A stretch of 64,000 bases of DNA, from the NCBI GenBank assembly GCA_004555915.1, contig SFJM01000002.1:62001-126000 (forward strand). Reading direction: 5' to 3'. Below are positions 33,760 to 42,192 of this stretch, piece after piece; position 1 is the first letter of the stretch; every line of letters begins with the position of its first letter. The DNA is from Clostridiales bacterium. Its GTDB lineage: Bacteria; Bacillota; Clostridia; Oscillospirales; Butyricicoccaceae. The notes under the pieces were generated by a model that did no database searches, had not been told where the DNA came from, and saw only the letters and a list, made by a program, of their open reading frames with translations. A program made the position numbers and the translations under genes.

Positions 33760-34229
33760 TTTTTCTCCGTTTCCTCTGCATCCTTGTGGATGAACAGATA
33801 ATACACCGCAAACAGCGCCACACCCACACAGACATAAATATCTGCGATATTGAACACCGGAAAATGGATAAATGTGACCTCAATCATATCCACCACATAG
33901 TGATGGATGACACGGTCAATGGCATTGCCGACGGCACCTGCCGCGATAGTCAGCAGAGCCAGTCTCCCCAGTGTTGTCTGTATGCGGTTGGTGCGCAGCA
34001 CATAAACAATGCCGCACAGGATCACCAGCGCCAGCACCACAAACAGCCAGATCTGGTCCTCCAGAATACTGAATGCCGCACCACGGTTTTCCACATAGGT
34101 GAGCTGTAAAATGCCCGGAACCAGCGGAATGCTGCCAATCGGAGCCAGCATGGTCACGGCCCAGTATTTCACTGCCTGATCCACTGCCACCATGGTCAGA
34201 ACGGCAAGAATCGACATCATAACATACAT
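33756..34229 (-). CDS. lspA: Lipoprotein signal peptidase (signal peptidase II)
   Basis: 157-aa integral membrane aspartic protease that cleaves prolipoproteins. Four hydrophobic helices are visible. Catalytic Asp residues lie in VGNAIDRV and FNIADIYV; YVENRGAAFSIL is the conserved LspA block. The start at 34229 has AGGAGG 10 nt upstream; an upstream frame extension overlaps the ileS terminator. It overlaps the pseudouridine synthase gene by ATGA. Confidence 0.95.
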   Translation of the reverse strand: MYVMMSILAVLTMVAVDQAVKYWAVTMLAPIGSIPLVPGILQLTYVENRGAAFSILEDQIWLFVVLALVILCGIVYVLRTNRIQTTLGRLALLTIAAGAVGNAIDRVIHHYVVDMIEVTFIHFPVFNIADIYVCVGVALFAVYYLFIHKDAEETEKK

Positions 34230-34247
34230 CGGAGCATACCTCCTTCC

Positions 34248-34282
34248 AAAAAAGTGAGGCAAAGGACAAGTCCCCTGCCTCA
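34248..34282 (-). terminator. Terminator between ileS and lspA
   Basis: TGAGGCA (34255-34261) pairs with TGCCTCA (34276-34282), with an inner GGAC/GTCC pairing; six U follow on the minus strand (34253-34248). The lspA ribosome site lies directly after it. Confidence 0.8.
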
Positions 34283-34302
34283 GCAATTGAAATCGTATTG
34301 AT

Positions 34303-37089
34303 TTATCTGGTCAGTACAGATGCACAGCGTGCACACAGGCACGGATGCTCTGCATTGCTGCCAACAGTCGGATCATAGATCCAGCAGCGGGCACACTTCT
34401 CGCCTTCCATACGGCTGACAGCAATCTTCACGCCGCCCAGTGCTTCGTAGGAATCGCCTTCCCCTTCGCCGCTCTGTACCTCAACAGCGGATACAATGCA
34501 CAGCTTTGCCAGATCCTGTCCACAGCTGTCCAGGAACTCCTTGCCTGCCTCGGAAGCGGTAATGACAACCTTTGCCTCCAGCGGCTTGCCGATCAGCTTG
34601 GATGCACGAGCCTGCTCCAGTGCCTTGTTGACATCATCACGTACTGCAATGAGCTTATCCCACTTGATGGCAGCAGCTTCGTCAAATGCCAGTGCCTCGT
34701 CATAGGACGGCATATCATTGAACAGGACATTGCGCTCGTCATCCGCCTCGCTGTGGGGCATTGCATGCCAGATTTCATCCGCAGTGAAGCAGAGAATCGG
34801 AGCCAGCATACGAACCAGCGCATCCAGAATGCGATAGATGGCAGTCTGTGCAGACAGACGGCTCAGGCCGTCATCACAGTACAGACGATCCTTGATGACA
34901 TCCAGATAGAAGTTGGACATGTCAACCACGCAGAAGTTGTGGATTGCATGGGTTACCACATGGAATTCATAATTATCATATGCAGCACGGACACGGCCAG
35001 CCAGCTCGTTGCACTTCATCAGTGCCCACTTGTCCAGCTCCAGCATCTGGTCATACGGTACCATCTGATCCAGCGTGAAGCCGTTCAGGTTGCCCATGAT
35101 ATAACGTGCGGTGTTGCGGATTTTCAGATAATTCTGGGACAGCTGCTTGAACATCTTCTTGGAGATCTTCATGTCAGCGCGGTAATCTGCGGAGGATACC
35201 CACAGACGCAGGATGTCAGCACCATACTCCTTGGTGATCTCCTGCGGGCTCATGCCATTGCCCTTGGACTTGGACATCTTCTGACGCTCTTCGTCAACAA
35301 TCATGCCATGGGTGATAACCGTCTTGTACGGAGCAGTACCCTTGGTTGCGATAGCAGTCAGCATAGAGGACTGGAACCAGCCGCGATACTGGTCATTGCC
35401 TTCCAGATACAGGTCAGCCGGATAGGTCAGATCCGCACGCTCATCCATGACAGCAGCATGGGAGGAACCGGAGTCAAACCATACGTCCATGGTATCGGTT
35501 TCCTTGGTAAACTCATGGCAGCCGCACTCACACTGCATGTCAGCCGGCAGAATTTCACTTGCATCCTTATCAAACCATGCACTGGTGCCCTCACGGCGGA
35601 ACAGGTCCGCTACTGCGGCAATGGTCTTTTCGTTGACAATCGGCTTGCCGCACTTCTTGCAGAAGAAGATCGGAATCGGCACGCCCCAGGTACGCTGACG
35701 GGAAATGCACCAGTCAGAACGCTCCTGAATCATAGAGGTCATACGATCCTCGCCCCATGCCGGAATCCACTTGATGTCATGGCATGCCTTGACTGCGTCA
35801 TCCTTCATGGCATCCACCGAGCAGAACCACTGCTCGGTTGCACGGAAGATAATCGGGTTCTTGCAGCGCCAGCAATGCGGGTAGGAGTGCTCGATGGTCT
35901 CAACAGCCAGCAGCGCACCGCTCTCAGTCAGATCATGCAGGATTACCGCGTTGGTGTCCTCATAGTACATGCCAGCATACTTGCCTGCATCAGCGGTTGC
36001 AATGCCCTTGCTGTCAACCGGAACAATCATCGGGATTTCCGGATACTTCTGGCAGACAATAAAGTCATCCGCACCAAAGCCAGGAGCGGTATGAACACAG
36101 CCGGTACCGGCTTCCAGTGTAACGTGCTCGCCTACAATAACCAGCGAATCACGGTCGACCAGCGGATGCTGGGTGGTCACATACTCCAGCTCGGAGCCCT
36201 GGATGGTACCGATAATTTCATAGGAGTCAATGCCTGCCGCTGCTGCAACAGAGGAAATCAGGTCGGTAGCCAGAATATAAATCTCACCATTCGGAACCTT
36301 CACAAAGGAATACTCAAAGTACGGGTTCAGAGAAATTGCCAGGTTGCCCGGCAGGGTCCAGGTGGTGGTGGTCCAGATTACGAAGTATACGTTGTCGGTG
36401 GTGCCGATGACGGAGCTGATCTTGCCCTGATCGTCCTTGACAGCGAACTTAACATAAATGGATTCGCACTTTGCATCCTTGTATTCAATTTCAGCTTCAG
36501 CCAGAGCGGTCTCATCATGCGGGCACCAGTAAACCGGCTTCAGACCCTTGTAGATGTAGCCCTTCTTTGCCATTTCGCCAAATACTTCAATCTGCTTTGC
36601 AACAAAATCGTTGGTCAGGGTCAGATACGGATTTTCCCAGTCGCCTACAACGCCCAGACGCTTGAACTGCTCTCTCTGGGTGTTGACATGCTTCAGTGCG
36701 AATTCCTTACACTTATCACAGAAATCCTTGTTGCTGACCTTATGGCGATCCAGGCCAAATGCAGCAATTGCCTGACGCTCAATCGGAAGGCCATGGGTAT
36801 CCCAGCCCGGAACATACGGAGCCTTAAAGCCAGCCATATTCTTATAACGGACAATGAAGTCCTTCAGAATCTTGTTCAGCGCATGACCCAGATGCAGATT
36901 GCCGTTTGCATAGGGAGGGCCGTCATGCAGAATGAACAGCGGCTTGCCCTCATTCTTCTTCATCAATGTATCATAGATGTTGTCCTGTTCCCATTTGGCC
37001 AGAAATTCCGGCTCGCGCTTCGGAAGACCAGCGCGCATCGGAAAATCAGTCTGCGGAAGATTGATTGTCTTATTGTAATCCTGCGGCAT
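34303..37089 (-). CDS. ileS: Isoleucyl-tRNA synthetase
   Basis: 928-aa class I synthetase charging tRNA-Ile. HIGH motif GNLHLGHALN, preceded by HDGPPYANG; WDTHGLPIE; the editing domain with TTTWTLPGN; WCISRQRTWGVPIP; KMSKS motif KMSKSKGNG; and a C-terminal zinc finger with CARC and CARC. This is the shorter bacterial (IleS1) type. No T-box leader is evident in the 165 nt upstream. AAGGAT lies 10 nt before the ATG. Confidence 0.97.
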   Translation of the reverse strand: MPQDYNKTINLPQTDFPMRAGLPKREPEFLAKWEQDNIYDTLMKKNEGKPLFILHDGPPYANGNLHLGHALNKILKDFIVRYKNMAGFKAPYVPGWDTHGLPIERQAIAAFGLDRHKVSNKDFCDKCKEFALKHVNTQREQFKRLGVVGDWENPYLTLTNDFVAKQIEVFGEMAKKGYIYKGLKPVYWCPHDETALAEAEIEYKDAKCESIYVKFAVKDDQGKISSVIGTTDNVYFVIWTTTTWTLPGNLAISLNPYFEYSFVKVPNGEIYILATDLISSVAAAAGIDSYEIIGTIQGSELEYVTTQHPLVDRDSLVIVGEHVTLEAGTGCVHTAPGFGADDFIVCQKYPEIPMIVPVDSKGIATADAGKYAGMYYEDTNAVILHDLTESGALLAVETIEHSYPHCWRCKNPIIFRATEQWFCSVDAMKDDAVKACHDIKWIPAWGEDRMTSMIQERSDWCISRQRTWGVPIPIFFCKKCGKPIVNEKTIAAVADLFRREGTSAWFDKDASEILPADMQCECGCHEFTKETDTMDVWFDSGSSHAAVMDERADLTYPADLYLEGNDQYRGWFQSSMLTAIATKGTAPYKTVITHGMIVDEERQKMSKSKGNGMSPQEITKEYGADILRLWVSSADYRADMKISKKMFKQLSQNYLKIRNTARYIMGNLNGFTLDQMVPYDQMLELDKWALMKCNELAGRVRAAYDNYEFHVVTHAIHNFCVVDMSNFYLDVIKDRLYCDDGLSRLSAQTAIYRILDALVRMLAPILCFTADEIWHAMPHSEADDERNVLFNDMPSYDEALAFDEAAAIKWDKLIAVRDDVNKALEQARASKLIGKPLEAKVVITASEAGKEFLDSCGQDLAKLCIVSAVEVQSGEGEGDSYEALGGVKIAVSRMEGEKCARCWIYDPTVGSNAEHPCLCARCASVLTR

Positions 37090-37254
37090 TTAACCGTACC
37101 ATCCTTTCTAATTTCGGTGCATATGCGATTTTGCTGTCAGCACCGACCCGCCCATCAGCGGATTATATATCGCAAACAGATGACTGTTTATCGTCAAAAT
37201 AAGAAAAAACTATGTAAACCTGCGCGGTACAGCCTCAAACGGCTCCCGCCTGTC

Positions 37255-37959
37255 TCAATCGGAACCGCTTACCTCAACGGTAAACGCGGTCTCCTCCATC
37301 CCGTTTTTATGGGATGCATGCTTTGCATCAGCAAAGATTTTCAGGATATCATCTGGAATCTCCGTGCCGGGTGTTTCCCGTCGTACCGGGATATCCAGCT
37401 CAGCCGGACCCTCCACACGGCTTTCCAGAGTTTCGCTGTGTGATGTCTGGCTGGAAATTGATGTAAATTCCAGACCCTCCTGCTCCGGGATTGCGGCAAT
37501 CCGATCGCTCTGCTCCCGGAACGCCTGTGTCATTTTTTCAATAAATGCGGCACATTCCCGCTGGGCAAGCCGCATACGTGCCTGCTCCTGGGATGCCTGA
37601 ATCTGATACTGGCGGATAATGGCTTCACACTGACTGGTGGTATCCGCCTTCAGCTGTGCGGCCTCCATCTGTGCTTTTTTCCTGGTTTCCTCTGCCTCTT
37701 CATTGGCTTTCTTCGTGGTCTGCTCCGCCATATTCTGTGCGGTCATCAACGCCTGACGGATGCCGCTTTCAATCCTGCGGTATTCCTCAATTTTGTCCAC
37801 CAGAACCTTCAGCTTGGCTCGCAGCTCCGCATTTTCCTTTTCCAGTGCCTCCATGTCATCTGCTGCTTCATCCAAAATCGCATCGACACTTTTTGCATCA
37901 TAGCCACCAAAAACAGCTTTTTCAGGAGTAAACTCCCGGATTTCCTTTGAACCTAACAT
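37255..37959 (-). CDS. divIVA: DivIVA domain cell-division protein
   Basis: 234-aa coiled-coil scaffold that recognises curved membrane at poles and septa. The conserved N-terminal domain follows ATG 37959: LGSKEIREFTPEKAVFGGYDAKSVDAIL, including the F.GY...VD pattern. Coiled coil spans about 35-165. AGGAGG is 5 nt upstream. The earlier ATG at 38064 would add unconserved residues. It lies downstream of sepF and yggT, a classic Firmicute division cluster order. Confidence 0.93.
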   Translation of the reverse strand: MLGSKEIREFTPEKAVFGGYDAKSVDAILDEAADDMEALEKENAELRAKLKVLVDKIEEYRRIESGIRQALMTAQNMAEQTTKKANEEAEETRKKAQMEAAQLKADTTSQCEAIIRQYQIQASQEQARMRLAQRECAAFIEKMTQAFREQSDRIAAIPEQEGLEFTSISSQTSHSETLESRVEGPAELDIPVRRETPGTEIPDDILKIFADAKHASHKNGMEETAFTVEVSGSD

Positions 37960-38005
37960 GTTGACCTCCTGAAATCCGCGGAAAGCGGAAAAATAACCGG
38001 AAAAT

Positions 38006-38024
38006 GACCGGGAAAAACCCGGTC
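38006..38024 (-). terminator. Hairpin between yggT and divIVA
   Basis: Perfect 7-bp stem GACCGGG/CCCGGTC with a 5-nt loop; only ATTTT follows on the minus strand, so it may be a weak or partial terminator. Confidence 0.45.
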
Positions 38025-38056
38025 GGATAAAACAAATCCTGCGAGAAATGCAGCCT

Positions 38057-38326
38057 TCAACCATACATCAGCGCACGGATAAAAGCCTTGATGATTTCCA
38101 GCACAAAAAATGCCAGAAGCGGTGAAAAATCCAGCGGCATCGTCCGTAGTGCCTGAAACCGCATCAGCAGACTGCGGAACGGCGCAATCATCGGTTCCGT
38201 CACGGCATACAGCAGTTCACCGATACGGGACTGCTGCACCTGCGGAAACCAGGATACCAGCGCACGGAAAACCAGCAGCCACTGCAGTAAATTCAGCAGC
38301 CGGAATGTCACATATACAATTACCAT
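38057..38326 (-). CDS. YggT family membrane protein
   Basis: 89-aa protein with two hydrophobic helices and the YggT blocks RALVSWFPQ and VTEPMIAPFRSLL. The family is linked to division clusters (YlmG in Firmicutes) and is thought to influence septum or nucleoid organisation. It sits between sepF and divIVA. The ribosome site (AAAGG) is about 12 nt from the ATG, a little far. Confidence 0.88.
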   Translation of the reverse strand: MVIVYVTFRLLNLLQWLLVFRALVSWFPQVQQSRIGELLYAVTEPMIAPFRSLLMRFQALRTMPLDFSPLLAFFVLEIIKAFIRALMYG

Positions 38327-38360
38327 AACATAATGCCATACCTTTCGGCCGGAAACAGCA

Positions 38361-38852
38361 TCAGAACTTCATACCGCTGTTTTCCAGCTCACTGATGAGG
38401 TCATCACCGACAATCTCAACATCCAGCGGTGTAATCAGATACGTGTCGCTTGCCACGCGCTTGATCTTGCCCTCAATGGCATAGGTTACGCCACTCATGA
38501 AGTCAAGCATACGCTTGGAGGTTTCCTTATCGGTTGTTTCCAGATTCAGAACCACAGTCATCTTATTCTTCAGATGATCCGCGATGTCTGCAACATTGTT
38601 AAACTGATCCGCCTTTACCAGCACAACAGCCAGCTTGGTGGTTGCGTTGATATTGACAACTCTATTATTTCTGCGCGGCTGAACGGACATCGGCTGCGGC
38701 TCTGCAGCAGGTGCAGATCTGACCGGTTCCGGACGGCTGTAGTAAGACGGTTCTTCCTCTTCCGGAGCATCCTCCAGACCTTCATCCATGTCGAAGTCCT
38801 CGTCATCTACCTCGCCGCTAACCCAGCGCTTGAAGTCATTTACTAAACCCAT
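38361..38852 (-). CDS. sepF: Cell division protein SepF
   Basis: 163-aa FtsZ-bundling, membrane-binding protein. It has an N-terminal amphipathic segment (MGLVNDFKRWV), an acidic disordered linker (about 15-75), and the C-terminal SepF domain: FNNVADIADHLKNKMTVVLN, RMLDFMSGVTYAIEG and a YLITPLDVEI end. It is preceded by yggS as in most Firmicutes. AGGAGG precedes the ATG. Confidence 0.95.
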   Translation of the reverse strand: MGLVNDFKRWVSGEVDDEDFDMDEGLEDAPEEEEPSYYSRPEPVRSAPAAEPQPMSVQPRRNNRVVNINATTKLAVVLVKADQFNNVADIADHLKNKMTVVLNLETTDKETSKRMLDFMSGVTYAIEGKIKRVASDTYLITPLDVEIVGDDLISELENSGMKF

Positions 38853-38949
38853 TTCTGCTTCCTCCTGAATGGAACAATTCTAGGCGGCATCTGAAAGCAA
38901 AGAAGTAAGCATCGCCAAAAAAATCACGATTCAGATACGCCCTGATGTA

Positions 38950-39660
38950 TCAATAATGGCGGGCACCGAAAATCGCCGTACCCAGCCGGACAATGGTTGC
39001 CCCACAGGAAATCGCCTCACAATAATCAGCGCTCATTCCCATCGACAAGCAGTCCATGGTGATATTATCGTATTTTTTCGCCGATATGTCAATAAATAGT
39101 TGAGACATTCTGTCAAAATATAGAGTTTTTTCTTGATTCGGCTGTGTTTTTGGTGGAATTGCCATCAATCCGCGGACATGGACATGCTCCAGCTTTGCAA
39201 TCTCGCGGATGACGGAATCCAGTTCATCCGGATCAATGCCCAGCTTGCTCTCCTCCCTGCCGATATTGACTTCCAGCAGGATGTCCTGACGGATGCCGGC
39301 CTTCGCTGCTTCCCTGTCAATCACCTTTGCCAGCTTCACGGAGCTGACAGACTCGATCATGGAAACCTTGCCGATCAGGTATTTGACCTTGTTTGACTGC
39401 AGCGTGCCAATAAAATGCAGCGGTTTGCCGTCATATGCATGCTGTTCATACTTTTCCAGCAGCTCCTGCACACGGTTTTCACCGCATACGTCCACGCCGG
39501 CCTCCACAGCCACACGGACACGGTCCGCATCGTTCATCTTGGTTGCAGCCACCAGCGTGATGTCCTCCGGCCTGCGTCCGGATGCAATCGCTGCCGCTGC
39601 AATGCGCTGCTTTGCCTCCGTGATCTTATCTGTAATTCTCTTGCGTTCTTCCTCTGTCAT
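38950..39660 (-). CDS. YggS family PLP homeostasis protein
   Basis: 236-aa PLP-binding protein (PLPBP, YlmE in Firmicutes). PLP Lys41 lies in LVAATK; FGENRVQE-type block is CGENRVQELLEKYE; HFIGTLQSNKVKYL, LLEVNIGREESKLGI and the C-terminal GMSADYCEAISCGATIVRLGT (in part) are standard. It overlaps the HlyD-like gene by ATGA and precedes sepF. Confidence 0.95.
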   Translation of the reverse strand: MTEEERKRITDKITEAKQRIAAAAIASGRRPEDITLVAATKMNDADRVRVAVEAGVDVCGENRVQELLEKYEQHAYDGKPLHFIGTLQSNKVKYLIGKVSMIESVSSVKLAKVIDREAAKAGIRQDILLEVNIGREESKLGIDPDELDSVIREIAKLEHVHVRGLMAIPPKTQPNQEKTLYFDRMSQLFIDISAKKYDNITMDCLSMGMSADYCEAISCGATIVRLGTAIFGARHY

Positions 39661-40937
39661 TTCATTACCTTCTTGTCATTCACATCTTTTGCTTCCACAA
39701 TAATATCGTCATTGATAACCAGCGAATCATTGCCGGTTACATTCTGCTCAACAATATAGTAGGAATCGCCCTCAAACAGCGGCTCAATGTTTTTATAGCT
39801 TGCCACAGAATTTGACAGGACGTAAACACCCATCTTGTCATCCTCCATACGGACAGCAGACTTGGGAACCTTCAGGCCGGAATAGGACGCCACAACCACA
39901 GTTGCCACCTGCTTGCGCATGGAAATCAGGTCTTCATTCATATCCTGTGAGCGAAAAATGACCAGCGTGTCATCGGTATCCGCGTCATCACGAATGGAGG
40001 CGACAGTGGCCTGCACATCCTGGCTTGCCTGGGAAAATCGGATTTTTACCGTATTGCCCTGTGTCAGATGCTTTGCATTGGTATCTGAAACCTTTGCCGC
40101 AAAATACCACACATAGGTGGAAACCACCTTTCCCTTGCCGGAGGTTTCCGCCGGTTTTTGATCCGCCAGCTTGTCCAGCCCGGACAGGGTTAAATCCTCC
40201 ACCACATCCGGCGTGAACATGTTCTCATAGCCATCCACGGATTCACAGAAGTAACCGGAGCAGGGTGAGGTGATATCCGTCGTGCTGCCGCTCAGGCGTT
40301 CCGCCAGATCCGCTGCCTGTGTTTTCAGGCTGGCAATCTCCACGTCAATATTCTCGCGGTCATTGGACAACGAGCCGCTCTTAAGGGAAAGCTGGCGCAG
40401 CTCGGAGGCAAGGGATGTAATCCGGCTCAGGGAGCCGCCCTCTACCTCCTCACAGATTGCATTCATCTGGTCTATAATCTTCTGGTTGATCTGGCTGGAA
40501 TTGGTGGTGGTGGATGTGACATTGCGCAGTGTTTCCAGCTGGGCAATATTTTCCTCAATGTTTTTCAGCTCCCGGCTGATGGTCAGCGCATCCTCATTGG
40601 CATATTCTGTCACCAGCGCCGTCCCCTCCGAGACCTTGTCGCCGTCGGAATAATTATATTCCACCGTGTCACCCTCCGCAATATCAATGACCTCCTCCTG
40701 CCGGATAAAATATCCGGTGGTGGAAAAGGAATCATCCATGGATACCTGCGCGGCAGGTACGGTTTTGACCGGGTTATAGTGGTTGACAACAAAGCTGATC
40801 ACACTGTATATGATAATCAGTCCAAATGCAATAATCGGAATCCGGAGCGACCGGTTCAGCTTCAGTCTGCCGATCTGCCAGACATTGGATTTTTTTCGTG
40901 AATTGCTCCGCCGGGACGGCGGCCATTTGAATGCCAT
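39657..40937 (-). CDS. HlyD-like membrane fusion/efflux adaptor protein
   Basis: 426-aa protein with a basic N-terminus, one membrane anchor (about 30-52) and a large extracytoplasmic part. It has a split lipoyl-like/barrel organisation: an early DIAEGDTVEYNYSDGDKVSEG segment, a coiled-coil hairpin (about 115-215), SPCSGYFCESVDGYE resuming the lipoyl domain, and a C-terminal barrel with VKIRFSQASQD and LKVPKSAVRMEDDKMGVYVL. No transporter partner is adjacent. Proteins like this sit before yggS-sepF in many Clostridia; function unknown. Confidence 0.82.
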   Translation of the reverse strand: MAFKWPPSRRSNSRKKSNVWQIGRLKLNRSLRIPIIAFGLIIIYSVISFVVNHYNPVKTVPAAQVSMDDSFSTTGYFIRQEEVIDIAEGDTVEYNYSDGDKVSEGTALVTEYANEDALTISRELKNIEENIAQLETLRNVTSTTTNSSQINQKIIDQMNAICEEVEGGSLSRITSLASELRQLSLKSGSLSNDRENIDVEIASLKTQAADLAERLSGSTTDITSPCSGYFCESVDGYENMFTPDVVEDLTLSGLDKLADQKPAETSGKGKVVSTYVWYFAAKVSDTNAKHLTQGNTVKIRFSQASQDVQATVASIRDDADTDDTLVIFRSQDMNEDLISMRKQVATVVVASYSGLKVPKSAVRMEDDKMGVYVLSNSVASYKNIEPLFEGDSYYIVEQNVTGNDSLVINDDIIVEAKDVNDKKVMK

Positions 40938-40965
40938 AGAAAGTACTCCTATCAGCAGACAGGAT

Positions 40966-41208
40966 TTATACAGTTACCGCATCCTTTCTGCCGGTCATTT
41001 CCAGCCTGCGCTGCGGAATCACCGTGGAGATCGCATGCTTATAAATCATTTCCTGCTTTCCATCACAGTCAAACAGAATAATGAATGTGTCAAAGCCGCG
41101 TACCACGCCCCGAAGCTGGAAGCCATTGGTCAGAAATACGGTGAGCGGCACTTTTTCCTGCCGTGCCCTGTTTAAAAAGGTGTCCTGTAAATTGATTTCC
41201 GTTTTCAT
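40966..41208 (-). CDS. hfq: RNA chaperone Hfq
   Basis: 80-aa Sm-like protein that binds sRNAs and mRNAs as a hexamer. Sm1: [21 protein letters not shown]; Sm2: the [10 protein letters not shown] block (YKHAIST). The N-terminal [13 protein letters not shown] matches Hfq. It directly follows miaA (36 nt), the conserved miaA-hfq order. Confidence 0.97.
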   Translation of the reverse strand: MKTEINLQDTFLNRARQEKVPLTVFLTNGFQLRGVVRGFDTFIILFDCDGKQEMIYKHAISTVIPQRRLEMTGRKDAVTV

Positions 41209-41244
41209 TATAAAACAATCCTCCCAAGATGTATAGAGATACTT

Positions 41245-42192
41245 TCAATATGTTACACCCCGGGCGGTTAAAATTTCTGTCACTTGCTGCAGAATTGCGG
41301 GAAATTCTTCCGCGGAATCGTAATAAATCCAGTTAACCCGCGCATCACGCCGCAGCCAGGTCAGCTGCCTCTTGGCATAATTGCGGGAAGCGCGTTTTAA
41401 CGTGTCAAGACAGTCGGACAGCGGTGCCTCCCCCTGCAGATACGGAACCAGCTCTTTATAGCCGATGGCCTGTCCTGCGGTTCCGGTGAGCCTGCCCTCC
41501 TCCAGCAGACGGCGTGCCTCCTCCAGCAGTCCCAGCTCCACCATCCGGTCCACACGCCGGTCAATCCGGTCATACAGCGTCTGCCGGTCTGTGGGACACA
41601 GGGCAAACAGGATTGCATCATATTTCGGCTCAGGCCGTTTGTTTTTCGCATTCATTTCCCCGATGGTCATGCCGGTCTGCTCATAGACCTCCAGCGCACG
41701 CACCACCCGCTTGACATTGTTTTCATGGATCCGCTCCGCAGACTCCGGGTCCACCGCACGCAGCATTTCATGCAGCGCGTGGGCGCCCTGTTCCCGCGCG
41801 ATGGCGTTGTATTTTTCCCGTGCCTCCAGATTGGTTTCATCACCGGAAAACGTGCTGCCGTCAATCAGCGCATCTAGATATAAGCCGGTTCCGCCGCAGA
41901 CAATCGGCACCCGTCCGCGGGACAAAATATCCTGCGCACAGGCATCTGCCATCTGCTGGTAGCGTGCCACGGAGAAGGTCTCTCCCGCCTCCGCCACATC
42001 AAACATATGGTGCACAACCCCATCCCGCTCCGCCATATCCGGCTTGGCAGTACCGATATCCATGCCCCGGTACAGCTGCATGGAATCCGAGGAAATAATC
42101 TCTGTATCCAGCAGCTTCGCCAGCGCAATGGACAGCGCCGTCTTGCCGGAAGCCGTGGGACCGGCAATGCAGATCAGTTTTTGTTTCATCAC
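41245..42192 (-). CDS. miaA: tRNA dimethylallyltransferase
   Basis: Adds the dimethylallyl group to A37 of tRNAs reading U-starting codons. 315 aa. P-loop GPTASGKTALSIALA, DSMQLYRGMDIGTAKP, GGTGLYLDALIDG and RRLTWLRRDA-like block KRQLTWLRRDARV. It overlaps mutL by ATGA. Its product is the substrate of MiaB, encoded in the same block. Confidence 0.97.
   Translation of the reverse strand: MMKQKLICIAGPTASGKTALSIALAKLLDTEIISSDSMQLYRGMDIGTAKPDMAERDGVVHHMFDVAEAGETFSVARYQQMADACAQDILSRGRVPIVCGGTGLYLDALIDGSTFSGDETNLEAREKYNAIAREQGAHALHEMLRAVDPESAERIHENNVKRVVRALEVYEQTGMTIGEMNAKNKRPEPKYDAILFALCPTDRQTLYDRIDRRVDRMVELGLLEEARRLLEEGRLTGTAGQAIGYKELVPYLQGEAPLSDCLDTLKRASRNYAKRQLTWLRRDARVNWIYYDSAEEFPAILQQVTEILTARGVTY

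Noticed and set aside
37090..37254. Possible T-box riboswitch before ileS
   Set aside because: No T-box consensus, specifier stem or terminator/antiterminator pair can be found in this 165-nt region.
34345..37443. A 1032-codon open frame on the plus strand
   Set aside because: It is exactly antisense to ileS, has no family motif or ribosome site, and arises from the codon bias of ileS.
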